Shown here in pieces: positions 6,715-15,852 of a DNA stretch of 43,320 nucleotides (positions are counted from its first letter, which is position 1; each line of letters opens with the position of its first letter). The notes below the pieces were generated by a model. That model did not search any database, was not told the DNA's origin, and saw nothing but the letters and a program-made list of their open reading frames with translations. Position numbers and translations under genes: made by a program. Source of the stretch: Clostridium sp. CAG:967 (GTDB lineage: Bacteria > Cyanobacteriota > Vampirovibrionia > Gastranaerophilales > Gastranaerophilaceae); contig HF991483.1 of assembly GCA_000433095.1 (NCBI GenBank), forward strand, positions 58,278-101,597, given 5' to 3'.

Positions 6715-8104
6715 AATTAATAAAAGAGAAAAATTCTGGATTCAAAATCTTTTGTGGCTTACAGGACTTGTTTTTGTATTTGCATTGATTTCCCTTTTTA
6801 ATATTCACACATTTAATAATTCATATATGGAAGAAGAAAGACAGGAATTATTTGTTTTTGAAAAACAAATTGAATGGGCATTAAGACCATATCTTGAAAA
6901 AAAAGATTTAAAAATGATAACAAAATACTGTGAGGACTTTTCGCAAACTTCGGTTAATTTGAGAGTATTTGACGGTAATAAAAATTTAATCGCATCTTCC
7001 GATAATTCTTTGTCAAATGTACATTTACGTGATGATTTAAATATTCCCGTGAAAACTGACAAAATATGGAAACCCTTAACGAAAAATAAAGAAATAGGTT
7101 TAACCAAGCATTTGGATATTAACGGTTTAAATTACTATTTAGAGCTTTCTATATCTGAGGAAGATGTATTAAAAGCAATAACAGAAGCTCAAACTCATTT
7201 ATTTGTCGTCGTATTGCTCTTTTTTATTTTTTTAATATCAGGTTTTATATTTATATTGACAAAAATAAGACTGTCATTTAACGGTTTGGAAAACAGTATA
7301 AAAAAGATAGCTGACGGAGAACTTGATACTGTTATTGAGGTTCCGAGCCTGGCTATTTTGGAAGAACTTGCCATATCCGTAAAAAAGATGACCTTTAAGC
7401 TGAAAAATCAAATAAAACAGCTAGAACAGCTTGAAAAATATAAATCTGATTTTGTGTCAAATATTTCTCATGAAATTAAGACCCCTATAACAGCAATTAA
7501 TTCGGCTATAGAACTTTTAGAAAGCCAAAATTCAATAACAGGCGTTCAGGATAAGGAATGCTTTGAAATCATACGCTATCAGGTGAAATCAATAAATAAA
7601 CTCGTAAATGATATTTTAAGTCTTTCGGAAATTGAGATTGAAAAGACAAAGGAGAAAAAACATTTTGTGAAGTTTAATCTTAATGAATTAATTGCAAAGG
7701 CTATAAATTATATGGCATTCGACACTGACAAGATTAACTTCATAGAGTCAGAAAATATAGATATGTTTGGAGATGAAAGTTTAATTTCTACTGCCATAAC
7801 TAATTTGCTGACTAATGCCGTAAAATATTCTAAATCCGATAAGATTGATATCAAAATTAACAGTTACGCCAGCAAAATAGAAATATGCGTAAAAGACTAC
7901 GGTGTTGGAATTGCTAAAGAGCATCAGAAATTTTTATTTGACAGATTTTACAGGATTGATAAAGCCAGAAGCAGGGAAAGAGGCGGAACTGGGCTTGGAC
8001 TGTCTATTGTGAAAAATATTGCAGAATTACATAACGGTTATGTTAAAGTTGAAAGTGAACCGGGCATGGGCTCTGCTTTTTCAATAATAATAAATCAGAA
8101 TTGA
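6707..8104 (+). CDS. Membrane sensor histidine kinase (PhoR-like)
   Basis: A 465-residue kinase. Membrane segments at about 12-32 and 164-186 flank an extracytoplasmic sensor of about 130 residues. A HAMP-like linker follows (about 187-245), then HisKA with H255 (SNISHEIKTPITAIN), then the HATPase domain with an N-box (LLTNAVKYS), G1 (DYGVGI), an F-box (FDRFYRIDKARSR) and G2 (GGTGLGLSIVKNIAELH). It would autophosphorylate and pass phosphate to the adjacent OmpR-type regulator. The ATG overlaps the regulator gene by 8 bp. Its 3' end overlaps the convergent GH38 gene by 10 bp. The signal is unknown; the sensor does not match a PAS or other named domain by eye. Confidence 0.95.
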   Translation: MLKINKREKFWIQNLLWLTGLVFVFALISLFNIHTFNNSYMEEERQELFVFEKQIEWALRPYLEKKDLKMITKYCEDFSQTSVNLRVFDGNKNLIASSDNSLSNVHLRDDLNIPVKTDKIWKPLTKNKEIGLTKHLDINGLNYYLELSISEEDVLKAITEAQTHLFVVVLLFFIFLISGFIFILTKIRLSFNGLENSIKKIADGELDTVIEVPSLAILEELAISVKKMTFKLKNQIKQLEQLEKYKSDFVSNISHEIKTPITAINSAIELLESQNSITGVQDKECFEIIRYQVKSINKLVNDILSLSEIEIEKTKEKKHFVKFNLNELIAKAINYMAFDTDKINFIESENIDMFGDESLISTAITNLLTNAVKYSKSDKIDIKINSYASKIEICVKDYGVGIAKEHQKFLFDRFYRIDKARSRERGGTGLGLSIVKNIAELHNGYVKVESEPGMGSAFSIIINQN

Positions 8105-10008
8105 GGAAAAACCATATCAATATATTTTTGATAATTTTCCGGTTCAAAAAATCCTGCCGAAAATTCTGCCACGTTTAGTCCCAATTGTTGTGCATCCGGT
8201 ACTTCTACCGGCGGACCTGCAGGAGTAGAACGTGACGGGTTTTTAGGATTGGAAATAACGCCTGTACTCCTCAAAAGTGTTATAAGCAGCGATTTTTCTT
8301 TTACTTCATATTCTGTTAAGCCTTGTGTTATTACCCCAAAGCCCTGTGTTCCTACATATCTCTGCATGGGAGCAAAGTTTGTTTTTACTTCAATCCCTCT
8401 TTCTTTTGGCAGGTGTTCACGCATATTCCAATCAGGGTCAAATTCACGGCGGATAATTGTATTCATATCCTCAGAATATGTTTCTGTAACAGGCTGTTTC
8501 AAATTAAATTTTACCTGCCAGAGTTTATTTTTCAGTTTGTTATCCCATTCTATTTTAAAATTTATCAGTTCTCCGCATATTTCAACCTTAACATCAAAAA
8601 AGCTTGTTTTTATTATATTGTTTTTATATGAATAAATTTCTGCTTTTTCACCCTTATCATCTTCTACAGCACCGAAATTATATGTATCTCCGTCATCTTG
8701 GAAACGGATAAATTCCATTTTTACATTATTAATCTTTATTTCACCGTTTTTTACTTCAAGATTTATTTCAGGTTTTACGGCAGGAGATTTTTTAAGGGTA
8801 TATATGGTTGTAAAGTCTTCTGTAACAGGAATTTTTTGTGTGTCATAAAGCAGTGAATTCTCAACTCCGAAGTGCTTTGATATAACCTTATATTCAGGCA
8901 GTAAATCTTTGCTTTGCATAATCGGTGTTTTGAAATTGTGTTCAAGTCTTAATTCTTCAATAATTGTGCAGGCAATTTGAATAATTTTTTCATATCTTGT
9001 AATGTTTTCTCTGTGCACCAGATCGGTTGAACATCCGCAAATGCCGTCGTGTGCCTGATTTTTTAATAATAATTTATATGCGTATTCAATAACAGAGTTG
9101 TACCTTGAACCGTATTTTTGCTGAAGTTTATCTGCTTGTTCAAGCAAGTAAGTACATTTTGTATTATACTGCTTAATCTTTGTCCTTGCTGAATATGAGC
9201 CCTGCAAAATAAATGTTTTACTGTTATCCCGCAGCTCATAGTCCTGTTTATATTGTGCAAAATTGTTTTTAACAAGCTCAAAGTATTCAAACGGACTTGA
9301 AAGCTTAATCTCGTAATCATCAAGCAATTTATTGACCTGTTCGATTTGTTCTGAAATATCTTTTTCAATCCCCAGATGATCGGCTCCGACAGGTAAAAGT
9401 AAGTAATCCCCTGACTTTTCTGCTATTTTGTCTAAATTACCTTTTAACCATTCGGCTTTTTGCTCAATTGTCATAGAAGCCGAGAAAATATCCATAAAAT
9501 ACCCTCTTATGAGGTTAACGGTATTTATTCCGTTGAAAACAAATTCGGACGGTATATCTCCGCATCCTCGCCATACAATACATTTATCAATACCGTATTT
9601 TTTTAATAAAGGCGGAATATTTTGGCTATGCCCGAAAGTATCTGCCAGATATCCGATAAAATCAGTGCATCCGAAATCTTTTGATATTTTCAACCCGATT
9701 TGCAGATTTTTTTCAAAAGCCGTTCTGTCTGTTAAAAATTCATCAACCAGAGTATAGAAAGGTCCGATAAATAATCTTTTTTCTTTAATGAATTTGCGAA
9801 CAGGTTCTTCCATTTCAGGTCTTATTTCAAGATAGTCTAAAAGAGCACTTACCTGACCGTCAAAGTAAAATGACGGTATTTTATTATTTTCTAAGAGATT
9901 TAAAATATTATCAAACACACGCAGAAGTCTTAATCTGAAAACTTCATACTCTCTGTACCATTCTCTGTCCCAGTGTGAGTGTAAATATGCAATAACCGTC
10001 TTTTTCAT
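8095..10008 (-). CDS. Glycoside hydrolase family 38, alpha-mannosidase-like
   Basis: A 637-residue protein. The N-terminal GH38 barrel carries H10-x-H12-W-D14 (LHSHWDREWY), which supplies zinc ligands, and GYLADTFGHS with D123 as candidate nucleophile. It is followed by the helical segment with QAHDGICGCSTDLVH, containing a further zinc histidine. The C-terminal part is beta-rich. GH38 enzymes release alpha-linked mannose with retention. The protein is shorter than many bacterial members (often 800 or more residues), so part of the C-terminal beta domains is reduced. There is no signal peptide, so it would act on imported mannosides in the cytoplasm. No sugar transporter is nearby. The 3' end overlaps the histidine kinase gene by 10 bp. 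Confidence 0.9.
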   Translation of the reverse strand: MKKTVIAYLHSHWDREWYREYEVFRLRLLRVFDNILNLLENNKIPSFYFDGQVSALLDYLEIRPEMEEPVRKFIKEKRLFIGPFYTLVDEFLTDRTAFEKNLQIGLKISKDFGCTDFIGYLADTFGHSQNIPPLLKKYGIDKCIVWRGCGDIPSEFVFNGINTVNLIRGYFMDIFSASMTIEQKAEWLKGNLDKIAEKSGDYLLLPVGADHLGIEKDISEQIEQVNKLLDDYEIKLSSPFEYFELVKNNFAQYKQDYELRDNSKTFILQGSYSARTKIKQYNTKCTYLLEQADKLQQKYGSRYNSVIEYAYKLLLKNQAHDGICGCSTDLVHRENITRYEKIIQIACTIIEELRLEHNFKTPIMQSKDLLPEYKVISKHFGVENSLLYDTQKIPVTEDFTTIYTLKKSPAVKPEINLEVKNGEIKINNVKMEFIRFQDDGDTYNFGAVEDDKGEKAEIYSYKNNIIKTSFFDVKVEICGELINFKIEWDNKLKNKLWQVKFNLKQPVTETYSEDMNTIIRREFDPDWNMREHLPKERGIEVKTNFAPMQRYVGTQGFGVITQGLTEYEVKEKSLLITLLRSTGVISNPKNPSRSTPAGPPVEVPDAQQLGLNVAEFSAGFFEPENYQKYIDMVFPQF

Positions 10009-10141
10009 AATAATAAATATGTAACATATTTACAAATATAGTGCAAAAGTTTAACAAAAGTATTAGTATTTTGTCTATCCTTTAGTCGAATAGATTATTT
10101 TTATATCTTCATTTAACCTTTCATCTAAGAGGTGAGGTTAA

Positions 10142-11002
10142 ATGAAGAAAATATTATTATTAACAGGCGTATTGTTATTTAGTGTAACTGCTGCACAAGC
10201 AGGAATTTTGTCACGTTTTTTTAATCCGTACGGATATAATAACTACTATTATCCGCCGTCAAATGTGCGTTATTATAACAGCGGTTATTACCCTAATACA
10301 AATTATTATAACAACTATAACAGGACTTATTATCCAAACAACGCATACAGGTATAATAATTACAACAACTATAATAATACTTACAGAATGTATAACAATC
10401 CTTATAGGACTAACAGATTTTACAGACAGCCGATTATACACAGAAATGTTATTAACCGAAAAAGCATGGATACAAATAACGAAGTCAAGGTTGCAAGTCA
10501 GATTAAAGACCTTGATAAGTTAGAACGCAAAATTTTACGACAAACTTATGAAGGTGATTCTGTAAAGAACCGTATTGAAAGGCTTGAGCAGGGCATGTTC
10601 GGGGCTGTTCAATCAGGTGATATGTACGAAAGATACGATACTTTAAAACGCATGGCAAGAAATAATAATTCCCAAACAGCGTATAATTCATATCCGCCTG
10701 CTAATTACGGAAGTTACGGGGCTTATGGAAACGGATATCCGCAAAACGGTTACCAGCCTCCTATTTTTACAGGCAGCTCAGGTGCAGGCTGGAGAAATAC
10801 TCTCTGGGGAAATTTTAAAAATCAGTTTGTAGGTCTTCCTACAGGTCTTACACCTCAAATGGATCCTGCATATATGGATTATTTTGAAGCGGAAAGAGCT
10901 CTTTCAGGCGCTGGTGATGGAATTGACTACAGAACCAATACAGGATATTACAAGTCAAATACGCAGAGAAGTTCAGGCACCGGAGTAACAATTTTAGATT
11001 GA
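10142..11002 (+). CDS. Secreted Tyr/Asn-rich protein with a Melainabacteria-type helical repeat
   Basis: A 286-residue protein. Residues 1-20 are a signal peptide (MKKILLLTGVLLFSVTAAQA). Residues 25-105 are dominated by Tyr, Asn and Pro in irregular NNY/YNN and YYP units, a low-complexity extracellular segment. A helical part at about 120-172 (LDKLERKILRQTYEGDSVKNRIERLE-x-MFG, later YERYDTLKRM) resembles a short repeat I recall from cyanobacterial and Melainabacteria exported proteins, where LE-x3-y and RL-x2-LE-x3-FG alternate. The C-terminal part is rich in Gly, Ser and Asn. The function is unknown; an envelope or surface structural role is inferred from composition. The gene lies 93 bp before fliJ. 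Confidence 0.75.
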   Translation: MKKILLLTGVLLFSVTAAQAGILSRFFNPYGYNNYYYPPSNVRYYNSGYYPNTNYYNNYNRTYYPNNAYRYNNYNNYNNTYRMYNNPYRTNRFYRQPIIHRNVINRKSMDTNNEVKVASQIKDLDKLERKILRQTYEGDSVKNRIERLEQGMFGAVQSGDMYERYDTLKRMARNNNSQTAYNSYPPANYGSYGAYGNGYPQNGYQPPIFTGSSGAGWRNTLWGNFKNQFVGLPTGLTPQMDPAYMDYFEAERALSGAGDGIDYRTNTGYYKSNTQRSSGTGVTILD

Positions 11003-11095
11003 CTTTTGGCTTCTTGTCATTAAATTAATATCATACATATAGATGTTTATAACACTCTTATAATAAGTCATAATGTTCACAAAGAGTGATATAAA

Positions 11096-11587
11096 ATGCC
11101 TTTCAGATACCGATTACAAAAAGTTCTGGAATTCAGAATTCGTAAAAAAGAAGAACAGCTTATGGTTGTTCAGAAAGCTCAACAGGCAGTATTTATTGCA
11201 GAAGAGAATATCAGAAAAAACGATGAAGAAATCAGAACAACAAAAATAAATATGCGTCAGGCTGATCCTATGATGTACGAAACTTATGATAAGTATCTGA
11301 TACATCTCTGGGAAAAGGCAGAACAGCTAGAAGCCATTAGGGTTGAAGCTCAAAGAAAACTTGATGAAGAAAAAGCAATACTTGTAAAACTTGAGCAGGG
11401 CGTAAAGGTACTTGAAAAGCATAAAGAAAAAAACAAAGAGGCTTATATCGCAGAAGAAAAAGCCGCAGAATTGAAAAAATATTCGGAACTCGGTGTAACA
11501 AGGTTTTTTCATCAATCTCAGGAAAGAATGGAAGAAGAAGAACTTGAGATTATGAAGCAGTTAGAACAAATAGATGGAGGTAGTTAA
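11096..11587 (+). CDS. fliJ: FliJ-like flagellar export chaperone/stalk protein
   Basis: A 163-residue, almost wholly alpha-helical, highly charged protein. It begins MPFRYRLQKVLEFRIRKKEEQL, which matches the FliJ opening (F-R-L-x3-L-x2-R-x3-E), and continues as two long coiled coils. FliJ sits in the export ATPase ring, links it to the export gate, and escorts hook-type chaperones. The length is slightly above the usual 145-150. The assignment is supported by the next two genes (fliK-like and a rod/hook protein), which follow closely, so a flagellar operon from about 11096 to 13265 is likely. Sequence alone would leave other coiled-coil proteins possible. Confidence 0.78.
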   Translation: MPFRYRLQKVLEFRIRKKEEQLMVVQKAQQAVFIAEENIRKNDEEIRTTKINMRQADPMMYETYDKYLIHLWEKAEQLEAIRVEAQRKLDEEKAILVKLEQGVKVLEKHKEKNKEAYIAEEKAAELKKYSELGVTRFFHQSQERMEEEELEIMKQLEQIDGGS

Positions 11588-11593
11588 AAAGCA

Positions 11594-12436
11594 ATGAATG
11601 TAAGTACATCTTCAGCAGCAGCAACAGCAAGCACTTCTGATGTAAGCAGTACACAGGCTCAGAGCAAATCATCAAGCAGCTCAAAAGCTGATAAGTCTTT
11701 TGACGAAGAATTGAAAACTTCTTCATCTGAAACCTCTGAAATTGAAAAAGCGGAAGCTTCAACTGATGATAAAAAAGCTTCAAAGGAAACATCCAAGGAT
11801 TCTAATAAGGATGCAAACAAACTTAATCAGGAACTGAAATCTCCTGACAGTATTGTGCCGGAAGATATTTATACAGGCGGAATTAACTTTACCGACTACA
11901 AATACGGCAACGGTAACCAGTTGATTTTGTCACAAAATATTCAAGATTTAATAAATACAAAAGATATGATGAATGCAGTAAATTCTGCTTCTTTAGCTTC
12001 TGACTATGACAGTGTAAATATGTCTGACAGTGATGCCATGTTTTTTGTTAACCTTACCCAAAATACTGATATGTCAATGCAAAGTATTGCCGGTCAAATT
12101 GAAAATGCATTGCAGGATAATGTTGAAAATGTTCAGCAAAATGTAAAAGTTTCGGCTACATTAATGAATAAATTAGCTGATTCGATGAAAAATAATCAGG
12201 CTTTCCGTATTGATTTTGACAAAGATGTTTCTGTCATTATAAAGGTTAATAAGGACGGCAGTTTAATGGCAAACTTTATTCCGGGAGACAAAGCAGTTGA
12301 ACAATATTTGAAAAATAATATTGCATCTTTAAGACAACGCTTTGATGAGCAAAATCTTCAATATTCCCAATTAAGTTACAGCAACTCAAGACAACAACAG
12401 CAGCAAAATCGTAAAAAGGAGAAGAACAATGAATGA
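11594..12436 (+). CDS. fliK: FliK-like flagellar hook-length control protein
   Basis: A 280-residue protein. Residues 1-85 are disordered and very rich in Ser, Thr, Ala, Lys and Asp, as in the N-terminal ruler part of FliK. Residues about 195-262 (FRIDFDKDVSVIIKVNKDG, then LMANFIPGDKAVEQYL, then NIASLRQRFDEQNLQYSQLS) fit the FliK C-terminal fold: a beta element, a vector-like repeat, then a helix that ends in L-x-Q-x-L-x-Y. The tail is Gln- and Lys-rich. A GGAGG site lies inside the end of fliJ, and the gene overlaps the following rod/hook gene by 8 bp. Position between fliJ and a hook/rod gene matches fliK order in many bacteria. FliK is poorly conserved, so the call rests partly on context. 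Confidence 0.65.
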   Translation: MNVSTSSAAATASTSDVSSTQAQSKSSSSSKADKSFDEELKTSSSETSEIEKAEASTDDKKASKETSKDSNKDANKLNQELKSPDSIVPEDIYTGGINFTDYKYGNGNQLILSQNIQDLINTKDMMNAVNSASLASDYDSVNMSDSDAMFFVNLTQNTDMSMQSIAGQIENALQDNVENVQQNVKVSATLMNKLADSMKNNQAFRIDFDKDVSVIIKVNKDGSLMANFIPGDKAVEQYLKNNIASLRQRFDEQNLQYSQLSYSNSRQQQQQNRKKEKNNE

Positions 12437-13265
12437 TTCTTTTATTACGGCACTTAATACACAAAAGTCCACAACAAACTGGATAGACGTTATTGCTCAT
12501 AACATGACTAACGTTTATACACCCGGTTTCAGAGAACAGCAGGTTAATTTTAAGACCTTCCTTGGAGGTGCAATAGCCGATGACTATGATAAAAAGATTA
12601 GTCAGGGTAAATCTACTCCGGGTACTTCTCCCGAAAACTTATACCTTGAAGGTAAGGGATTTTTCCTTGTGAAAAATTCCGAAGGCAAAAGTATATACAC
12701 AAGACTTGGCGAATTCACTTTTGATAAAGAAGGTGTATATCGTGACAGAAGCGGAAATACCGTGCAAGGCTATATCTTAAATGATAAGGGTGAGATTATG
12801 CAGGGTACAAAATCAATTTCATCTGACCTTTATCAGGAAACTGCCATGAAAGGCGGTGCTGTTGATATTCCTACAACAAATATTAAGCTGTGGATTGATC
12901 CTAATAACGGTAAATATCTCGGTAAATATGACGATTATGAAATCAAAGGCGATGGAACTATTTACGGTAAAGCTGACGGCGGTAAAAGGTCAGTCCCTCT
13001 ATACAGGGTTACAACCAGAAACTTCCACAATGCAGCAGCTTTATATGAATTTAAGGAGGGACAGTTTATTGAAACGGAAGAATCCGGAAAACCTGTTTTG
13101 GGTGTTGGTGAAATCCGTTCAGGGTTGTTAGAAATGTCAAATGCTGACTTCAAAGGTAATATTTCATATTATCAAATGGCAAAACTTCAAATGGAAGTGT
13201 CAAATAAATTGATTTCTTCTAACAAAGAATTGCTTGAAGAAGCATTGAGACTGGTCGGAAATTAG
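12429..13265 (+). CDS. Flagellar hook-basal body protein (FlgE/FlgF/FlgG family)
   Basis: A 278-residue protein. The N-terminus (NTQKSTTNWIDVIAHNMTN, then VYTPGFREQQVNF) is the flagellar rod/hook signature with the N-x2-T-x-G-F-K-like motif. A central beta part follows (LEGKGFFLVKNSEGKSIYTRLGEFTFDKEGVYRD), and the C-terminus (RSGLLEMSNADFKGNISYYQMAKLQMEVSNKLIS) forms the pairing helix. These proteins form the axial rod or hook after export by the flagellar type III apparatus. The length suits FlgF or FlgG more than FlgE, but I cannot separate them by eye. An AAGGAG site precedes the ATG, which overlaps the fliK-like gene by 8 bp. Confidence 0.9.
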   Translation: MNDSFITALNTQKSTTNWIDVIAHNMTNVYTPGFREQQVNFKTFLGGAIADDYDKKISQGKSTPGTSPENLYLEGKGFFLVKNSEGKSIYTRLGEFTFDKEGVYRDRSGNTVQGYILNDKGEIMQGTKSISSDLYQETAMKGGAVDIPTTNIKLWIDPNNGKYLGKYDDYEIKGDGTIYGKADGGKRSVPLYRVTTRNFHNAAALYEFKEGQFIETEESGKPVLGVGEIRSGLLEMSNADFKGNISYYQMAKLQMEVSNKLISSNKELLEEALRLVGN

Positions 13266-13317
13266 TGTTTAGTTTATGTGATAATCATAGACCATATATA
13301 TACATTTAAACTCCATT

Positions 13318-14292
13318 TTACAAAGAGGCTGATGCCTCTTTTTTATTGTCTGCGGAAAGTTCTTTAATAATTTCTTTGATTTCATCGGAAACATCTTCTA
13401 AGGAAGAAATATTCTCCTTAACAAGTTCTGCAAACTCTGCTTTTTTAAATTCGTGAAGTCCTCTGTGTCTGAAAAATTCTTCTAAAAATTCCACTTTGGA
13501 AGAACTCTGTTCAAGATTTTCAATCGGAGCAAGTGAAATGTTTTTTGTTGCATAATTCAACGTTTTTGTAATTAATGAATTGGGAAGTAAATCTTCAAAC
13601 TCTCCGCTTTTTAAAAGGTGGATTTTATCAAAGCTGCGTAACTTGGGTTCAATCTCACGCAAATTTTCCTCTGCATCGTTATCCAGCAATATAAATACAG
13701 GAATTTTCAAGGAATTTGCAAAGTTATAAAAATATTTAACAACCTGATTTTTTCCGCCTGCGGAAATTATATAAACGCCCTGTTCTTTGAAGTTGCAGCC
13801 GCAAATCTTTGCAAACACAGGCAATAGAGTTTCTTCCGTGATACCCTCGCAAAGCAAAATCTTTTTTACCGGAAATCCGTATGAACTATTTTGCGGGCGG
13901 GTATCATTTAAAGATTTAAGCCATTTTAGGTTATCGGGAATATTTTCAGGCAAAAGTTTTATTACAGCTTCATAGTTTATTTTGTTTTTTAAAAGTGACA
14001 GGGTGTTTTCGTCAAGTTTAAATACAGAATTTTCATAGTCATACAGCCGCTGGTTTATCAAATAATTCCCCGCTGATTTTTCTAATGATGAATTTATAAT
14101 TTCTACTGCATAATTTTTTATTGTTTCATAATCAAGTGCATCTAAATCTGATTTTTTGTATTTCGGCTCAATAAGATTATTTGTAATTATATCTTTAAAA
14201 ACTCTTAAATACTTTGTTTCAGTGTCTTTAAATCTTGTAAGTCTGTCTATTGATATTATCAGTTGTTCTTTTGTCAGCGGTTTTATTTTCAA
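13318..14292 (-). CDS. Orphan TOPRIM-domain protein (OLD-nuclease-like TOPRIM)
   Basis: A 324-residue protein. The central region has a TOPRIM fold signature: VKKILLCEGITEETLLPVFAK with E149 and E153, then VYIISAGGKNQVVKYF, then IPVFILLDNDAEEN with D204 and D206. This spacing resembles the TOPRIM domain of OLD-family nucleases, which cut DNA with metal ions. There is no ATPase domain on it or next to it. Residues 1-130 and 240-324 are helical and not recognised. The start is TTG at 14290-14292, with AGGGA about nine bases upstream. The gene is divergent from the peptidase-like gene. It may be a stand-alone nuclease or a regulator-like relative; no defence partner is visible. Confidence 0.65.
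   Translation of the reverse strand: MKIKPLTKEQLIISIDRLTRFKDTETKYLRVFKDIITNNLIEPKYKKSDLDALDYETIKNYAVEIINSSLEKSAGNYLINQRLYDYENSVFKLDENTLSLLKNKINYEAVIKLLPENIPDNLKWLKSLNDTRPQNSSYGFPVKKILLCEGITEETLLPVFAKICGCNFKEQGVYIISAGGKNQVVKYFYNFANSLKIPVFILLDNDAEENLREIEPKLRSFDKIHLLKSGEFEDLLPNSLITKTLNYATKNISLAPIENLEQSSSKVEFLEEFFRHRGLHEFKKAEFAELVKENISSLEDVSDEIKEIIKELSADNKKEASASL
13322..13344. terminator. Terminator after the flagellar operon
   Basis: AAAGAGGC (13322-13329), loop TGAT, GCCTCTTT then further Ts to 13344. It lies inside the last codons of the convergent TOPRIM gene, whose C-terminal residues KKEASASL it encodes on the other strand. Confidence 0.7.
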
Positions 14293-14370
14293 TATACTTA
14301 ATCCCTATTGTAACATTTATTAATTATATTATACTGAATATGGCAATTTTTTTTATGTTTATTTTTTTAC

Positions 14371-14388
14371 TATAATAGTAGTGGAGTG
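14371..14388 (+). promoter_or_regulatory. -10 element and ribosome site of the peptidase-like gene
   Basis: TATAAT at 14371-14376, and GGAGTGGA at 14381-14388 close before the GTG start at 14394. Confidence 0.55.
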
Positions 14389-14393
14389 GAATT

Positions 14394-15773
14394 GTGTATT
14401 CGGTAAATTTAACTAATCAGCAATATAATAATTATAACACACCTAAATCGGTTAAGGCTACAAAGGTTGAAAGCTGCACTCCGGTTCAGGCGAAACAACA
14501 TACTTCATTTACTTCTAATCCGATTATGACTCAAATTCCGTTTAATCCGGCTTTAACTGCTTCACGCCTTAGAACAGAGCTGTCTTCGAAGGATGAAAAA
14601 AATAAGTATAATACATTAACAAAAATTGCTGACAGAGATACGAAAAAGCAGCTTAATGTTTTGTTAAAAACAGGTGTTCTTCTTAATTCAGATTCAAATG
14701 ATAACTCTACAACTCTTGACAATTTATACAAAATAGCAACAACACAGCGTGCTATGGGCTTAAATAACGGTGTTTTGTTAAAAGAAACAGTTGCTACAAT
14801 AATTGATCCGCATACTATTACACAGCAGTTTGGTAATATTCCGCCTCAATATGCTGATAAAGTTGCTGCTATTGCAAAAGAGCATGCCTCTGAGGTTAAT
14901 GTTGAACATTCGGGAACTTGTGTTGCTTCAAGTATTGAATTTAATCTTGCACAAAAACATCCTGCAGAATTTGCAAGATTTGCGGAAGGATTAAGCTCTC
15001 CGAATATGGCAGTGAATAAAACTATTAAATTAAATAACCTTGCAGATAATACTCTTGATGCAATCTGGCTTCTAAATGCTTTTGAAATACCTTATGAAGC
15101 TAAAGATTTTGATAATGCAAAATTGACATTTGCACCTGATAAAAATGCAATTATAAGAGCACATATTCAAACAGTAGACAAAGACAAACTCGAACGTTCT
15201 TCTCTGGATGTGTTAATGCAGTCAACATTTATGCAGGTTGGTTCACAACAGTCTTATGATTCATTAACCGATAAGCGTGCAGGTAAGTTTAACCAAAATG
15301 ATAAAGGGTTAATCGAATTTGAAAAAACATTTACGGAATCTGTTGTAGAAGATAAAAATAAAATTTCTGTTACATACCAGACAGTAGATGAAAACGCAAG
15401 ACTTATCGGCTATGAAACAGATTTCATTACAATGAAAAAGCAAATCACAGATGCATTAAACTTAGGTGAAAACGTAATTATCGGATATACGCAGGTTGAT
15501 AATAACAACACAATTATTAATGGACACGAAATTACAATCATTGGTGTTAAACATGACAAAGACGGAAAGTTAATTTTTGTATGTAATGATACAGATGATA
15601 ATGTTTCAAAACCTATAGAATATTCTGAGGACTATTTGTTGCCGAAAATCCACCACGCAGCACTGCCGCAATCTGTTGTGGCAAATGATGTAAATCTTGT
15701 AGAAAACTGGGTTGAAGGATTAAAAACTTACAAGGAGTTAAAGAAACAATCTCAGATAAAACAAGCGGCTTAA
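14394..15773 (+). CDS. Papain-fold cysteine peptidase-like protein
   Basis: A 459-residue protein starting with GTG. It has a candidate catalytic set in the right order: C176 in HSGTCVASSIEFNLA at the head of a helix, H378 in NGHEITIIGVKHDKDGK, and N398/D399 in LIFVCNDTDD about 20 residues later. This matches papain-like folds (C1/C39/C70 style), in which His is followed by a beta strand and an Asn or Asp. The N-terminal 60 residues are low-complexity and contain HTSFTSNP. There is no signal peptide. The substrate is unknown; it could be a protease or transglutaminase-like enzyme. It has its own -10 and ribosome site, and a weak TTAATGT/ACATTAA hairpin follows its stop (15770-15789). The next gene product has a similar SF-containing N-terminal segment. 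Confidence 0.6.
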   Translation: MYSVNLTNQQYNNYNTPKSVKATKVESCTPVQAKQHTSFTSNPIMTQIPFNPALTASRLRTELSSKDEKNKYNTLTKIADRDTKKQLNVLLKTGVLLNSDSNDNSTTLDNLYKIATTQRAMGLNNGVLLKETVATIIDPHTITQQFGNIPPQYADKVAAIAKEHASEVNVEHSGTCVASSIEFNLAQKHPAEFARFAEGLSSPNMAVNKTIKLNNLADNTLDAIWLLNAFEIPYEAKDFDNAKLTFAPDKNAIIRAHIQTVDKDKLERSSLDVLMQSTFMQVGSQQSYDSLTDKRAGKFNQNDKGLIEFEKTFTESVVEDKNKISVTYQTVDENARLIGYETDFITMKKQITDALNLGENVIIGYTQVDNNNTIINGHEITIIGVKHDKDGKLIFVCNDTDDNVSKPIEYSEDYLLPKIHHAALPQSVVANDVNLVENWVEGLKTYKELKKQSQIKQAA

Positions 15774-15852
15774 TGTTTATTTACATTAAGTCATTTTTTA
15801 GCAAAAAAAATATTGATGTTATTTAATAGTAGTAATAGAAGGTGAAAAAAAT

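Noticed and set aside
10263..10523. Alternative plus-strand frame inside the Tyr/Asn-rich gene rich in Ile and Thr.
   Set aside because: It is a shadow of the repetitive TAT/AAT codons, with no ribosome site and no family match. The secreted frame has a signal peptide.
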